Shown here piece after piece: positions 1 to 8,704 of a stretch of 36,605 bases of DNA. This DNA comes from Burkholderiales bacterium. GTDB taxonomy: Bacteria > Pseudomonadota > Gammaproteobacteria > Burkholderiales > Casimicrobiaceae. A program made the position numbers and the translations under genes. Positions within the stretch are counted from its first letter, which is position 1, and the number at the start of each line of letters is the position of its first letter. A model generated the notes under the pieces. That model was not told the origin of the DNA. It was given only the letters and a program-made list of their open reading frames with translations, and made no database searches. Where the stretch lies: the NCBI GenBank assembly GCA_025352105.1, contig JANXUB010000098.1, positions 1 to 36,605 on the forward strand. The letters run 5' to 3'.

Positions 1-1570
1 TTAGTCGTCCCTGAGAAAGTCATTTTCGCGGAAGGGCGATTCATTTCGGCCTCGTTTAAGCTGTTGCCATCGCGAGCGAGGGTTGTATGGACTCTGAACT
101 TGGCTGGCGATGACGCAGCGCGATCAAACTGAGCACGATAAAAAGCGCCAGTTGGCGCAGAATCTTGCGAAGGTTGTGCCCCGCACCGCAGAGGATTGCA
201 TTGATCGCATCGCCCTCGCTACCTTTGAGGAAGTTTCGCGACAGCCGCCCATCTGATTTCAGGTGCCCGATCACCGGTTCGATGGCGTTGCGACGTTTGA
301 GCTTTTTGTGGATCGCTCGGGTGACGCCTCGCTGGGTGCCTGCAATCCAGACCTTGAGATTGGCGAGCGCGCCGTTGTCGATGCCGTGACCTTTGTAGCC
401 CCGATCCACGTAGGCCTCTTTGGGTGTCACGCCAGACAGCGAGATGACCTGCTCGAGGGCCGCTTTCAGTGTGTGTCCATCAAACGGATTACCGGGCAGC
501 GACTTCATGCCCACCACAAAGCTCTCGCGGCTGGTGGAGGCGACCGAGACTTTGTTACCAAACTCGTACTTCTTGTGCGCCTTGCCTTTGGCGATGCAGG
601 ACACCTCAGGGGCGTGCACCGAGTAGATCTTGGGGGCCTCGCCCTCGGCACGCGCTCTCTTCTGGCTGTGAATGCGGCCGCTGATCTCCAGGAGGCGTGC
701 GAACTTGCTCTGGAGTCGATCACCCTCGATGGCGTCGGTCTTGGTTGCCGCGTCAATCTTTCGCACTACCTCCCGCATCACGCGTCCAAGCTGGGTGTGT
801 AGCCGCTTCTGCTCGCGTCGGGCCCGCTTCATCTGCCGGGCGTGCGCGTAGCGGCCATTCATCATCAGAGCGCGCTTGCCGAGCCGCTCGAAGCTTTGTT
901 TGATGATCAGCCCGCTCTTCTTTGCCATGCGCACCAGCGCCGCACGGGCTTTGAAGGTAAGCCGCGCATCCGTCGGGAACGCAATGGCTTTGTCCTGCAC
1001 GGTGGTGTCGACGTTGATGATGGAAAGCGATGCAGCCGCCACTGTCTTCGTGGCAAGACCCGCTTTGATGGTCAGCGCGAGCATGAACTCACAGCCCGCC
1101 TCACCAATGCGGGCGCGAAAGCGCGTCATCTGTGAGGGATCAATCGGAGGGGTGTGCTGAAAGTATTGCTCGCCACAGAAGTGCTGCCAATACGGATTCT
1201 CAACCCAGCGCTCGACCACGAGCTCGTCGGAGAGATTGAACGCGTGCTTCAGGTAGTGCAGTCCCACCATCAGGCGAATGGCTACACCGGGACGACCTTT
1301 GCCTTCGGCGTAGAGCGCGCCGAAGCGCTCGCTAGCCGCGTTCCAGTCAATGGTGGATGCGAGTTTGACCAGCGGGTGGCGCTGGTCAACCAGGTTGATC
1401 AGTTCGGTTCGAAACAGCTCATGTTCGCGCTGAAATTCAATCGCTTTCGGCCGCATCATTTCCCCAGATTCCGATTGCCTTTGATGTCGTTTATGACAAT
1501 CCAGACCGCGCGCGGTTCCCCTAAACGCTAGGCTAGAGGCGGGTCTTGGGGGTTATTCAGGGGCGACTAA
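1..1570. mobile_element. Complete IS5-family insertion sequence
   Basis: The first 14 bases (TTAGTCGTCCCTGA) match, at 13 of 14 positions, the reverse complement of 1557-1570. These are terminal inverted repeats. The roughly 1.57-kb element carries one minus-strand transposase gene that fills most of it. The left end coincides with base 1 of the window, so the target duplication cannot be checked. The right end lies 16 bp upstream of a LysR start codon. Length and a single DDE transposase fit the IS5 family; the subgroup is not assigned. Confidence 0.85.
56..1459 (-). CDS. IS5-family DDE transposase
   Basis: This 467-residue protein catalyses cut-and-paste movement of the surrounding element. 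The N-terminal part resembles the DUF772 domain of IS5-type transposases (motifs RLMVGLHYLKHAFNLSDE and NPYWQHFCGE). The DDE residues are visible as the Asp in INVDTTVQDKA (about residue 151), the Asp in EAYVDRGYKGHG (about 353) and the Glu in RRNAIEPVIGHLKSDGRLSR (about 392). The reading frame is intact from start to stop, so the enzyme may be active. The start could be either Met of the initial Met-Met. It lies wholly inside the terminal inverted repeats and runs away from the neighbouring LysR gene. Confidence 0.93.
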   Translation of the reverse strand: MMRPKAIEFQREHELFRTELINLVDQRHPLVKLASTIDWNAASERFGALYAEGKGRPGVAIRLMVGLHYLKHAFNLSDELVVERWVENPYWQHFCGEQYFQHTPPIDPSQMTRFRARIGEAGCEFMLALTIKAGLATKTVAAASLSIINVDTTVQDKAIAFPTDARLTFKARAALVRMAKKSGLIIKQSFERLGKRALMMNGRYAHARQMKRARREQKRLHTQLGRVMREVVRKIDAATKTDAIEGDRLQSKFARLLEISGRIHSQKRARAEGEAPKIYSVHAPEVSCIAKGKAHKKYEFGNKVSVASTSRESFVVGMKSLPGNPFDGHTLKAALEQVISLSGVTPKEAYVDRGYKGHGIDNGALANLKVWIAGTQRGVTRAIHKKLKRRNAIEPVIGHLKSDGRLSRNFLKGSEGDAINAILCGAGHNLRKILRQLALFIVLSLIALRHRQPSSESIQPSLAMATA

Positions 1571-1586
1571 CTTACAAGGCTCAGCT

Positions 1587-2525
1587 ATGACTCCCGCCCG
1601 GCTTGATCATTTGCGCATCAAGCAGCTGAAATTTGTGGGGCTTTTGGCGTTTGCGGGCTCGCTGGCTGCAACCGCTGAGCGCTTATCCATGTCGCCGTCT
1701 GCGGCGAGCATGATGCTCAAGGAAATTGAAGGAATATTCGGCACCAAGCTGTTCGTCCGGAAAGGCCGTGGGATGGCGCTGACTGAGCAAGGACGTGCAC
1801 TGCTGCCCCGCTGTGAAACGGTACTGGGTGAGGTGAGCGCGATGGGAGCCTCGCTTTCCGGGGCGAGCTCGCCGCTACTGCGAATGGGTGCGTTTCCGCA
1901 CACCACCACGACGGTACTTCCGCAAATTGCGCAGGCGTTGGTACAAGGCCCCGGAGCCTGGCGACTGCAGATTCTCGCGGACAGTGCAGACCGCTTGCTG
2001 CAGCAACTGATCGCGGGGGAAATTGATTTGTTGCTGGGCCAATTACCCAGACAAGCTGCCAGCACGCAGTCCATCCATGGGTTGGCGCAACGCGTTCTGT
2101 ATCAGGGCCGTCTTTCAGTTGTCGCGAGTCGCAAACACCCGTTGACGAACCGGCGTCATCTGCCAATGAATGAGCTGCTCGCGTGGCCATGGGTTTTGCC
2201 CGGCATGCAGTCGACGACGCGCGTGGCTTTGGTTGACGCATTCTTCAGGCTGGGTCTTGCGCCACCGGTTCCGGTAGTCGAGTCGCCCTCGTTTTTCTAC
2301 AGCCTGTCGCTGGTGGCTAACACCGATCTGTTGACCTGCTGCGCGCATTATGCGGCGCTGATGAGCGTTCACCAGACGACAATTCTTCCCATCAATATCG
2401 GGTTGGAGCCCACCCCCGTTGCGTTGGTCTGGCGCAAAAACTCCGCAGAAGCGCTACGAGCGGTGGATCGCCTGAAAGGGCTGCGCATTGCAATGCCGGG
2501 GTCAGACGCATTGATTGAATTCTGA
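1587..2525 (+). CDS. LysR-family transcriptional regulator
   Basis: A 312-residue regulator. Residues about 10-70 form the winged helix-turn-helix typical of LysR proteins (segments AATAERLSMSPSAASMMLKE and KLFVRKGRGMALTEQGRALL). The rest is the periplasmic-binding-protein-like effector domain, full length for the family. The ATG at 1587 has a short AAGG-like ribosome site at about 1576-1579. The IS5 element ends at 1570, so the native upstream region, where a divergently transcribed target and its operator would normally lie, has been replaced or displaced by the IS. Expression may now depend on the element. No target gene is adjacent and the effector cannot be told. Confidence 0.9.
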   Translation: MTPARLDHLRIKQLKFVGLLAFAGSLAATAERLSMSPSAASMMLKEIEGIFGTKLFVRKGRGMALTEQGRALLPRCETVLGEVSAMGASLSGASSPLLRMGAFPHTTTTVLPQIAQALVQGPGAWRLQILADSADRLLQQLIAGEIDLLLGQLPRQAASTQSIHGLAQRVLYQGRLSVVASRKHPLTNRRHLPMNELLAWPWVLPGMQSTTRVALVDAFFRLGLAPPVPVVESPSFFYSLSLVANTDLLTCCAHYAALMSVHQTTILPINIGLEPTPVALVWRKNSAEALRAVDRLKGLRIAMPGSDALIEF

Positions 2526-2548
2526 AACCGCACGGATGTCCATTGACT

Positions 2549-2567
2549 CCCGCGAATGACGCGCGGG
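2549..2567. terminator. Small hairpin between convergent LysR and rho genes
   Basis: CCCGCG (2549-2554) and CGCGGG (2562-2567) form a 6-bp stem with a 7-base loop in the gap between two converging genes. No U-run follows on either strand, so intrinsic termination is doubtful. Confidence 0.25.
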
Positions 2568-2616
2568 TAGAGCCGTGTTGATCCGTTCGATCCAGATGTC
2601 GCTGGAGCGTTAGCGC

Positions 2617-3879
2617 CTATCGCGCCCGCGTCATCGCCTCAAAGAACTCTTTGTTGTTCTTGGTATCGCGCATGTGCTTTTGCAGCTTTTCCATCGCTTC
2701 GATCTCGTCCATTTCGGAGAAGAGTTTGCGCAGGATCCAGGTTTTTTGCAGCACGCTGGGCTCAAGCAGCAGCTCTTCGCGACGGGTGCCGGAGCGACCA
2801 ATGTTGATGGCTGGGTAGACGCGTTTTTCGGCCATGCGGCGATCCATGTGGATCTCCATGTTGCCAGTGCCTTTGAATTCTTCGTAGATCACGTCGTCCA
2901 TGCGGCTGCCGGTGTCGATCAGCGCGGTGGCGATGATGGTGAGCGAACCGCCTTCTTCGATGTTGCGGGCCGCGCCGAAGAAGCGTTTCGGGCGTTGCAG
3001 CGCGTTGGCTTCGACACCGCCGGTGAGCACTTTGCCGCTTGATGGCATGACCGTGTTGTAAGCACGCGCTAACCGGGTGATCGAATCAAGCAGGATCACC
3101 ACGTCTTTTTTGTGTTCAACCAGGCGTTTGGCTTTTTCGATCACCATCTCGGCAACCTGAACGTGGCGCGTGGCCGGTTCGTCGAAGGTCGACGCAACCA
3201 CTTCGCCGCGCACCGTACGCTGCATGTCGGTGACTTCTTCCGGGCGTTCGTCGATCAACAGCACGATCAAGACGACATCGGGATGGTTGCTGGCAATCGC
3301 GTGGGCGATGTGTTGCAGCATGACCGTTTTGCCGGATTTTGGCGGCGCGACGAGGAGACCCCGCTGGCCTTTTCCAATCGGCGCGACGATGTCGATCACG
3401 CGACCGGTAATGTTTTCTTCAGCCTTGATTTCGCGCTCAAGACGCAGCACCTTATCGGGGAAAAGGGGCGTAAGGTTTTCGAACAGAACCTTGTTTTTTC
3501 CCGCTTCCGGCGGAAAACCGTTCACCGAATCAAGTTTGGTCAGCGCAAAGTAGCGCTCGCCCTCTTTGGGGGTGCGCACTTCGCCTTCGATGGTGTCGCC
3601 GGTGTGTAAATTGAAACGGCGAATTTGCGAGGGCGAAATGTAGATGTCGTCGGTGCCTGCCAGATAGCTGGCCTCGGGCGAGCGCAGGAAGCCAAAGCCG
3701 TCAGGCAATACCTCCAGCACGCCCGCGCCGACGATGGCCTCGCCTTTTTTCGCTTGCTGCTTTAAGAGCGCGAAGATCAGGTCATGTTTTCGGAGTCGAT
3801 TCGCGTTCTCAAGCTCGTTGGCGAGCGCGATTTCAAGGAGTTCAGCGGCAGATTTTGTTTTGAGTTCAGCTATGTTCAT
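2617..3879 (-). CDS. rho: Transcription termination factor Rho
   Basis: Hexameric RNA-dependent ATPase helicase that terminates transcription. The 420-residue length is standard. Visible parts in order: N-terminal Rho_N helical region (1-45); cold-shock-like RNA-binding domain with DGFGFLRSP (about 60-68); Walker [10 protein letters not shown] (about 177-185); Walker [16 protein letters not shown]; and the Q/R-loop region with [20 protein letters not shown]. The bicyclomycin-site region [20 protein letters not shown] is also conserved. It lies downstream of trxA on the same strand, a common proteobacterial order, with a 213-bp gap that could hold a promoter and an autoregulatory leader. rpmE, often next after rho, is absent here. 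Confidence 0.97.
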   Translation of the reverse strand: MNIAELKTKSAAELLEIALANELENANRLRKHDLIFALLKQQAKKGEAIVGAGVLEVLPDGFGFLRSPEASYLAGTDDIYISPSQIRRFNLHTGDTIEGEVRTPKEGERYFALTKLDSVNGFPPEAGKNKVLFENLTPLFPDKVLRLEREIKAEENITGRVIDIVAPIGKGQRGLLVAPPKSGKTVMLQHIAHAIASNHPDVVLIVLLIDERPEEVTDMQRTVRGEVVASTFDEPATRHVQVAEMVIEKAKRLVEHKKDVVILLDSITRLARAYNTVMPSSGKVLTGGVEANALQRPKRFFGAARNIEEGGSLTIIATALIDTGSRMDDVIYEEFKGTGNMEIHMDRRMAEKRVYPAINIGRSGTRREELLLEPSVLQKTWILRKLFSEMDEIEAMEKLQKHMRDTKNNKEFFEAMTRAR

Positions 3880-4046
3880 GCTGTTAGAGGTGGGGAATGC
3901 CGCTTGAAGATTCCCGAAGCGGCGACGGGGAGCGAGCCGCTCAACGCATCGGTCAATCGATTCGGAGCAGGCACGCGAAAAAAATGTGAAAGATCAGTTG
4001 CGCTCTACTGCGCGATGATTTCTAAAGTTTTCTTGGGAAGTTCAGG

Positions 4047-4065
4047 CCCCACCAGAACGGCGGGG
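4047..4065. other. GC-rich hairpin in the trxA-rho spacer
   Basis: Seven bases on each side (4047-4053 and 4059-4065) pair with one G-T wobble around a 5-base loop. On the minus strand it lies shortly after the trxA stop codon and before rho. No U-run follows, so it may be a weak pause or an mRNA 3'-end stabiliser rather than an intrinsic terminator. Confidence 0.3.
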
Positions 4066-4092
4066 TACATAACGAGACGAATTGTGACGGTG

Positions 4093-4419
4093 TTAGACGT
4101 TGCTGTCAACAAAGGCTGTCAATTGGGCTTTGGACAAAGCGCCGACTTTTTGCGCAGCAAGCTCGCCGTTTTTGAACAGCATGAGCGTCGGAATCCCGCG
4201 AATTCCGTATTTGGCCGCAATTTCCCGGTTGTCATCGACGTCCACTTTGGCGATTTTGACGCGACCGGCATGGCTCACGGCAACTTCTTCCAGAATCGGT
4301 CCAATCATCTTGCACGGTCCGCACCATTCGGCCCAAAAGTCCACCAGAACTGGCGTTCCGGACTTCAAAACGTCCATATCAAATGTGGCGTCGGTCACGT
4401 GGGTAATGTTGTCGCTCAT
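4093..4419 (-). CDS. trxA: Thioredoxin TrxA
   Basis: A 108-residue cytoplasmic disulfide reductase, exactly the size of bacterial thioredoxin 1. The active site WCGPC is at residues 32-36, within [11 protein letters not shown], and the cis-proline motif GIPTLMLF lies at about 76-83. The frame stays open upstream to 4497, but the start at 4419 is chosen because [10 protein letters not shown] matches the family N-terminus and an AGGAGC ribosome site lies about 8 bases upstream. It precedes rho on the minus strand and diverges from the cytochrome pair. There is no signal peptide, so it is not one of the periplasmic thioredoxin-like proteins. Confidence 0.96.
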   Translation of the reverse strand: MSDNITHVTDATFDMDVLKSGTPVLVDFWAEWCGPCKMIGPILEEVAVSHAGRVKIAKVDVDDNREIAAKYGIRGIPTLMLFKNGELAAQKVGALSKAQLTAFVDSNV

Positions 4420-4510
4420 GAAGGTTCTGCTCCTGATTGCTCTAAAAGGCTGGCAAAGAATACGAATAGTAGTTGAAGTCCGCGCTGACCGTTTCAAGGG
4501 GTATCGGCTA

Positions 4511-4537
4511 ACGACATAGGGCTTTCCCCTTTATAAT
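4511..4537 (+). promoter_or_regulatory. Candidate sigma-70 promoter for the cytochrome pair
   Basis: A perfect TATAAT at 4532-4537 is preceded, at a short 15-base spacing, by ACGACA (4511-4516; 4 of 6 to the -35 consensus). The first cytochrome ATG lies 38 bases downstream of the -10. The -10 is strong; the -35 is a guess. Confidence 0.45.
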
Positions 4538-4575
4538 CACAAGGATTTCCCGAAACTTTCAGCACATCCGATTCC

Positions 4576-4917
4576 ATGACACGCAATGCGTTTTTTACGC
4601 TTTGCGCCTCCGCCCTCGCGAGCCTCGGCTGCTCGATGGCGATAGCGCAAGCTCCCGCGCCCGCCGGCGACGCCAAGGCAGGCTCCCAACTTATTCAACG
4701 ATGCCAAGGCTGCCACGGCATTGAAGGCTGGCGCACCGCTTATCCTGAGGTGTACAGTGTTCCCCGAATTGGGGGGCAGCATGCGGCCTACCTTGTCAGC
4801 GCGCTCAAGGCGTACAAGACTGGCGAGCGTAAGCATCCAAGCATGCGCGGAATCGCGATTTCACTGTCGGACAAGGACATGGCCGATTTGGCTGCTTATT
4901 ACTCGGAGGCCAAATAA
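4576..4917 (+). CDS. Small periplasmic c-type cytochrome, first of a pair
   Basis: A 113-residue exported monohaem cytochrome, likely an electron carrier. An N-terminal signal peptide with a hydrophobic core (FFTLCASALASLGCSMAIAQA) ends near residue 26. The haem motif CQGCH is at residues 43-47, and Met90 (HPSMRGIA) is the likely sixth haem ligand. This matches the class I cytochrome c553/c4-half fold. Its stop codon overlaps the next cytochrome start in TAATG, so the two are translationally coupled. The pair resembles a di-haem cytochrome c4 split into two chains. The electron partners cannot be named from this window. Confidence 0.9.
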   Translation: MTRNAFFTLCASALASLGCSMAIAQAPAPAGDAKAGSQLIQRCQGCHGIEGWRTAYPEVYSVPRIGGQHAAYLVSALKAYKTGERKHPSMRGIAISLSDKDMADLAAYYSEAK

Positions 4918-5237
4918 TGCGAGTACTTGCTGCAACTTTTTCTTGCTTTGCGATGATCGGGGTCGGGTCGGCCGCTGACATGGCAGCAGGCGCTGCGAAG
5001 GCCAAAGAGGTCTGCTCTGCCTGTCACGGCGCGGACGGAAATAGCGCGGATGCCAACTTTCCGCGGCTCGCCGGTCAGCACCCGGACTACATCGCCAAAG
5101 CGCTGCGTGACTACAAGTCGGGTGAGCGCAATAACGCGATCATGAAGGGCTTTGCAACGACATTGTCCAAAAAGGATATCGAGAATCTCGCCGCGCATTT
5201 TGCAGCGCAAACGTCCACTCTGCGAAGCAAGTATTGA
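4917..5237 (+). CDS. Small periplasmic c-type cytochrome, second of a pair
   Basis: A 106-residue exported monohaem cytochrome. The signal peptide covers about residues 1-20 (cleavage after GVGSAA). The haem motif CSACH is at 33-37 and the likely Met ligand is Met76 (AIMKGFATTLS). The spacing between haem motif and Met matches the upstream paralogue, and both share LAGQH/IGGQHxxY and YKxGER segments, so the pair probably arose by duplication. The start overlaps the previous stop by one base. A strong terminator 19 bases after its stop closes the transcription unit. Confidence 0.9.
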   Translation: MRVLAATFSCFAMIGVGSAADMAAGAAKAKEVCSACHGADGNSADANFPRLAGQHPDYIAKALRDYKSGERNNAIMKGFATTLSKKDIENLAAHFAAQTSTLRSKY

Positions 5238-5256
5238 TTCGGTTATTTTTGCGGAG

Positions 5257-5291
5257 AAAAGGGCGCCCTGTGAATGCACGGCGCCTTTTTT
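5257..5291 (+). terminator. Rho-independent terminator after the cytochrome pair
   Basis: The stem GGCGCC/GGCGCC is extended by an A-run pairing with the following T-run (11 pairs with one G-T), around a 12-base loop at 5268-5279, and is followed by six T. The leading A-run means it could also work on the minus strand, though no minus-strand gene needs it. Confidence 0.85.
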
Positions 5292-5317
5292 GTTGCGCCG
5301 GTCAATAAAATACGGTC

Positions 5318-7693
5318 ATGATTGAGCGCCTGAGAACCTTTATTTTTCGTACGCCGGGAAATCGTCGCGTTCGCGCGGCGCGCGCGAGCTCCCCCGCATC
5401 TTCGAGACTGGAAGCGCTACGCCGCTGGATTGTTTGGCTCATTGCGGTTGCCGTTGTTCTGCTAACCATGGTTGCATTTGCTAGTTTCAGTGGGGCTGAC
5501 CCCGCGTGGTCAACGACCGGTACCGCGCTTCGTGTGAAGAACTGGCTCGGCTCCACCGGTGCATGGGCGAGCGACATCGGCTATTTCGTGATCGGCGCGA
5601 CCGTCTGGTGGCTGCTTGCATTTGCGGCGCTAGCCACGTGGCGGGCGATGCCGCCGATGCCAAAGTCGGCGGTTCGTTCATCGGGATCGCAAGACGATGA
5701 GAGCGCGGATCAATCTGCGAGTGTCGGTCTGACCTGGCGCTTTGGTGGCCTGCTGCTGCTGCTGCTTGCTGGCAGCGCGCTTGAGGCGCTGGGCATGCAT
5801 CGCGTCTTTGCCGGATTGCCGCAAGGTGCGGGCGGCGCGCTCGGGCAGACACTCGCCTTTCCGTTGCTCCGTCTGATCGGCTTCGTGCCCAGCACCTTGT
5901 TGCTGATCGTGTTGGTTTTCGCGGGCTTAAGCCTCGCGTTCGCGATTCCATGGCTTCGCGTGAGCGAATGGGTCGGTTCTCTGATGCTGGATGGCTTTTC
6001 AAGTTGGCGCGAAAAACGAGAAGAAGTGCGCGAAATTCAGCGCGATCATGAGATCGCCGCGCCCGAAGTTGAGCTGCGTGAACTCTATGTTCGTGAAGAA
6101 ACCAAACGCGTCGAAGCGCACGAACCGATCAGGATTGTCGAAACGTTTGAACCGGTTGTTTTGTCGGAACGCGTTGAGCGAGAAAAGCAGACGACACTGT
6201 TCTCCGATATTCCTGATTCGGTATTGCCGCAACTCTCGTTGCTTGAGCCGTTGCCGAAAGATCAACCGGTTGTTTCCAGCGAAACGCTTGAATTCACATC
6301 GCGCCTGATTGAGCGCAAACTCGCTGAATTCAACGTGCCAGTCAAGGTGCTTGCCGCGTATCCGGGCCCTGTGATTACGCGTTATGAAATCGAGCCCGAC
6401 GTGGGCGTCAAAGGTAACTCGATTGTCAATCTGGCGAAGGATCTGGCGCGTGCCATGAGCGTCATGAGCATCCGCGTGGTGGAAACCATTCCCGGCAAAT
6501 CGTGCATGGGGCTTGAGGTGCCGAACCCGCAACGGCAGAGCGTAGCGCTGATCGAAATTCTAGGCAGCGCGGTGTACAACGATTCGTCGAGTTTGCTCAC
6601 AATGGCGCTGGGCAAGGATATCGCCGGGCGACCGGTGGTGAGCGACCTCGGTCGCATGCCGCATTGTCTGGTTGCGGGCACCACAGGCTCAGGCAAATCG
6701 GTTGGCATCAACCAAATGATCTTGTCGCTGCTGTACAAAGCCGAGCCGAAACAGGTGCGGCTGTTGCTGATTGATCCGAAGATGCTGGAGCTGTCGATTT
6801 ACGAGGGCATTCCGCATCTTTTATGTCCGGTCGTGACCGACATGCGGCTCGCGGCGAATGGCTTGAACTGGTGCGTGAACGAGATGGAGCGGCGCTATCG
6901 CCTGCTATCGCACACCGGCGTGCGACAGCTCTCCAGCTTTAACCAGAAAGTCCGCGAGGCGCACGCAAAAGGCACGCCGCTGACGAATCCTTTCTCGCTA
7001 ACACCGGACGCACCAGAACCTATTGAAGAAATGCCGTTTATCGTCGTTGTGATCGACGAATTGGCTGATCTGATGATGACGGCGGGCAAGAAAATTGAAG
7101 AGTTGATCGCGCGACTCGCCCAGAAAGCGCGTGCCGCAGGTATCCACCTCATTCTCGCGACGCAGCGTCCATCGGTGGACGTGATCACCGGTCTCATCAA
7201 GGCCAACGTACCGACGCGCATCGCGTTTCAAGTCGCAAGCAAAATCGACTCGCGCACCATCCTCGATCAGATGGGCGCGGAGGCACTCTTGGGCCGCGGC
7301 GACATGCTCTACATGCTCGGCGGTACGGGCATCCCGAACCGCGTTCACGGTGCCTTTGTTACCGATGACGAGGTGCACCGCGTTGTAGAACACTGGAAGG
7401 CACAAGCGCCGCCGCAATACATCGAAGGCGTGCTGGAAGGGACCGATGCCGAAACGTTGAACGAAGCGAACGGTGGCGGGTCGAATGATGGTGAAAAGGA
7501 TCCACGATTTGATGAGGCGGTCGCCGCGGTGCTTGAAAGTCGTCAACCGACGATTAGCTATGTCCAGCGGCGCTTGCGCATTGGCTACAACGGCGCGGCT
7601 CGATTGATTGAAGCGATGGAAAACGCGGGTATCGTGACCCGGCCCAATGCGATGGGAAAACGCGAAGTGATTGTGCCGAAGCGCGAAGAGTGA
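5318..7693 (+). CDS. ftsK: DNA translocase FtsK
   Basis: Membrane-anchored hexameric DNA pump that clears chromosome termini through the closing division septum and activates XerCD at dif. The 791 residues are typical of the shorter FtsK forms that lack a long proline/glutamine linker. About four N-terminal membrane helices lie between residues 35 and 210. A charged linker with many RE/EE pairs follows, then the motor with Walker [11 protein letters not shown] (about 454-463) and Walker [13 protein letters not shown] (about 574-585). The C-terminal winged-helix gamma domain, which reads KOPS sequences, contains [19 protein letters not shown]. lolA follows on the same strand, as in many proteobacteria. 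Confidence 0.96.
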   Translation: MIERLRTFIFRTPGNRRVRAARASSPASSRLEALRRWIVWLIAVAVVLLTMVAFASFSGADPAWSTTGTALRVKNWLGSTGAWASDIGYFVIGATVWWLLAFAALATWRAMPPMPKSAVRSSGSQDDESADQSASVGLTWRFGGLLLLLLAGSALEALGMHRVFAGLPQGAGGALGQTLAFPLLRLIGFVPSTLLLIVLVFAGLSLAFAIPWLRVSEWVGSLMLDGFSSWREKREEVREIQRDHEIAAPEVELRELYVREETKRVEAHEPIRIVETFEPVVLSERVEREKQTTLFSDIPDSVLPQLSLLEPLPKDQPVVSSETLEFTSRLIERKLAEFNVPVKVLAAYPGPVITRYEIEPDVGVKGNSIVNLAKDLARAMSVMSIRVVETIPGKSCMGLEVPNPQRQSVALIEILGSAVYNDSSSLLTMALGKDIAGRPVVSDLGRMPHCLVAGTTGSGKSVGINQMILSLLYKAEPKQVRLLLIDPKMLELSIYEGIPHLLCPVVTDMRLAANGLNWCVNEMERRYRLLSHTGVRQLSSFNQKVREAHAKGTPLTNPFSLTPDAPEPIEEMPFIVVVIDELADLMMTAGKKIEELIARLAQKARAAGIHLILATQRPSVDVITGLIKANVPTRIAFQVASKIDSRTILDQMGAEALLGRGDMLYMLGGTGIPNRVHGAFVTDDEVHRVVEHWKAQAPPQYIEGVLEGTDAETLNEANGGGSNDGEKDPRFDEAVAAVLESRQPTISYVQRRLRIGYNGAARLIEAMENAGIVTRPNAMGKREVIVPKREE

Positions 7694-7819
7694 TTCCTTG
7701 TCTGCCTGCCTCATCGTTCGCGCGTTGCGGGTGAGCGGTGATTGATTGGTGGGCGTCCGCTCCGGAGTAACGGGGCTGGCAAAGTTTTGCTTTCACGTTG
7801 AAATTGCACCTCAAGCTCA

Positions 7820-7855
7820 CCCCTCACCCCCACCCTCTCCCGCAAGGGGAGAGGG
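7820..7855. repeat. REP-like palindrome, copy R1
   Basis: A 22-base C-rich arm (7820-7841) ends in CCCTCTCCC, which pairs with GGGAGAGGG (7847-7855) around GCAAG. Copies at 36236-36273 and 36316-36349 share the same arm (CCCCTCAYCC, then ACCYTCTCCC). It lies between ftsK and lolA. Similar CCCTCTCCC/GCAAGGGGAGAG palindromes are dispersed in many proteobacterial genomes. Confidence 0.75.
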
Positions 7856-7888
7856 GGGCCAAACAGTCGACTCATCGGTACGTAAGTT

Positions 7889-8515
7889 ATGAAATTCACC
7901 GCTACATTCACTGCCCTTGCACTGCTTCTTTGCGGCAGCGCAGAAGCCCAAACGCCCGTCAATCCACTCACGGACTTCCGCGCCTACACGCGAGATTTGA
8001 GCTCGCTTTCTGGCACCTTCACCCAAGAAGTGCGCGACAAGAACGGCCGTGTGAGTCGTCAATCCGCAGGCACCTTCGCCATTGCGCGCCCCGGCAAATT
8101 CCGCTTTGTTTACGAGAAACCGTACAAACAAACCATCGTGAGCGATGGCGTGACTGTGTGGCTACACGACGAAGATTTGAATCAAGTCACCACAAAAAAG
8201 CTCGCAGACACGTTGAGCGAACAACCGTTGACGTTACTGCTCGATCCTGCGGCTTCAGAAAAATCGTTTGAATTGAAAGTGCTTGAATCGCGCGGATCGA
8301 TTGGCTATGTCGAGGCGAAGCCACGCAAGGCTGATGCGTCGGTCGACGAGCTTCGCATCGCGATGGTCGCTGCGCAGCCGGCCGAGTTGTCGTGGCGCGA
8401 CGCATTGCAAAACACAAACGCCATTCGCTTCACGACGCTTACGAAGAATGGCAAACTTGCCGCCGACGCCTTCGCGTTTGTGCCGCCGAAGGGCGCGGAC
8501 GTGCTCAAGCAGTAG
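7889..8515 (+). CDS. lolA: Outer-membrane lipoprotein carrier protein LolA
   Basis: Periplasmic chaperone that ferries mature lipoproteins from the inner-membrane LolCDE complex to LolB. The signal peptide at residues 1-21 (TATFTALALLLCGSAEA) is followed by the LolA domain, with typical LSGTFTQEVRDKNGRVSRQS and GKFRFVYEKPYKQTIVSDG stretches. The 208-residue length is normal. The 195-bp gap after ftsK contains the REP-like palindrome R1. In many betaproteobacteria rarA follows lolA, but here a convergent diguanylate cyclase follows, so the usual gene order is broken. Confidence 0.93.
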   Translation: MKFTATFTALALLLCGSAEAQTPVNPLTDFRAYTRDLSSLSGTFTQEVRDKNGRVSRQSAGTFAIARPGKFRFVYEKPYKQTIVSDGVTVWLHDEDLNQVTTKKLADTLSEQPLTLLLDPAASEKSFELKVLESRGSIGYVEAKPRKADASVDELRIAMVAAQPAELSWRDALQNTNAIRFTTLTKNGKLAADAFAFVPPKGADVLKQ

Positions 8516-8654
8516 TTGCCACGATCCGCTTGTCTTCGCAAGCGCTAGTGTCTCGCCCCGTAAATTTTGAAACATCAAAGCACCGCCTTTGCGCGCCATG
8601 CGTCGTTGCAAATGCTCATAATAGCTCGCTATTGTTGTGCTTTGCGCCTAGCCT

Positions 8655-8698
8655 GACACGCAAATTCGGCACTTTTCTTGTTCCAAAATTTGCGTGTC
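8655..8698. terminator. 12-bp-arm inverted repeat between convergent lolA and cyclase genes
   Basis: GACACGCAAATT (8655-8666) pairs perfectly with 8687-8698 around a 20-base loop. An outer GCCTAG (8646-8651) can also pair with CTAGGC (8705-8710), which contains the cyclase stop codon. The position suggests a bidirectional transcript end, but there is no U-run. Confidence 0.5.
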
Positions 8699-8704
8699 GA
8701 GCCA

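Noticed and set aside
263-802. Long plus-strand open frames inside the transposase gene
   Set aside because: They are antisense to an intact transposase with all DDE residues. G+C-rich coding DNA often leaves such shadow frames.
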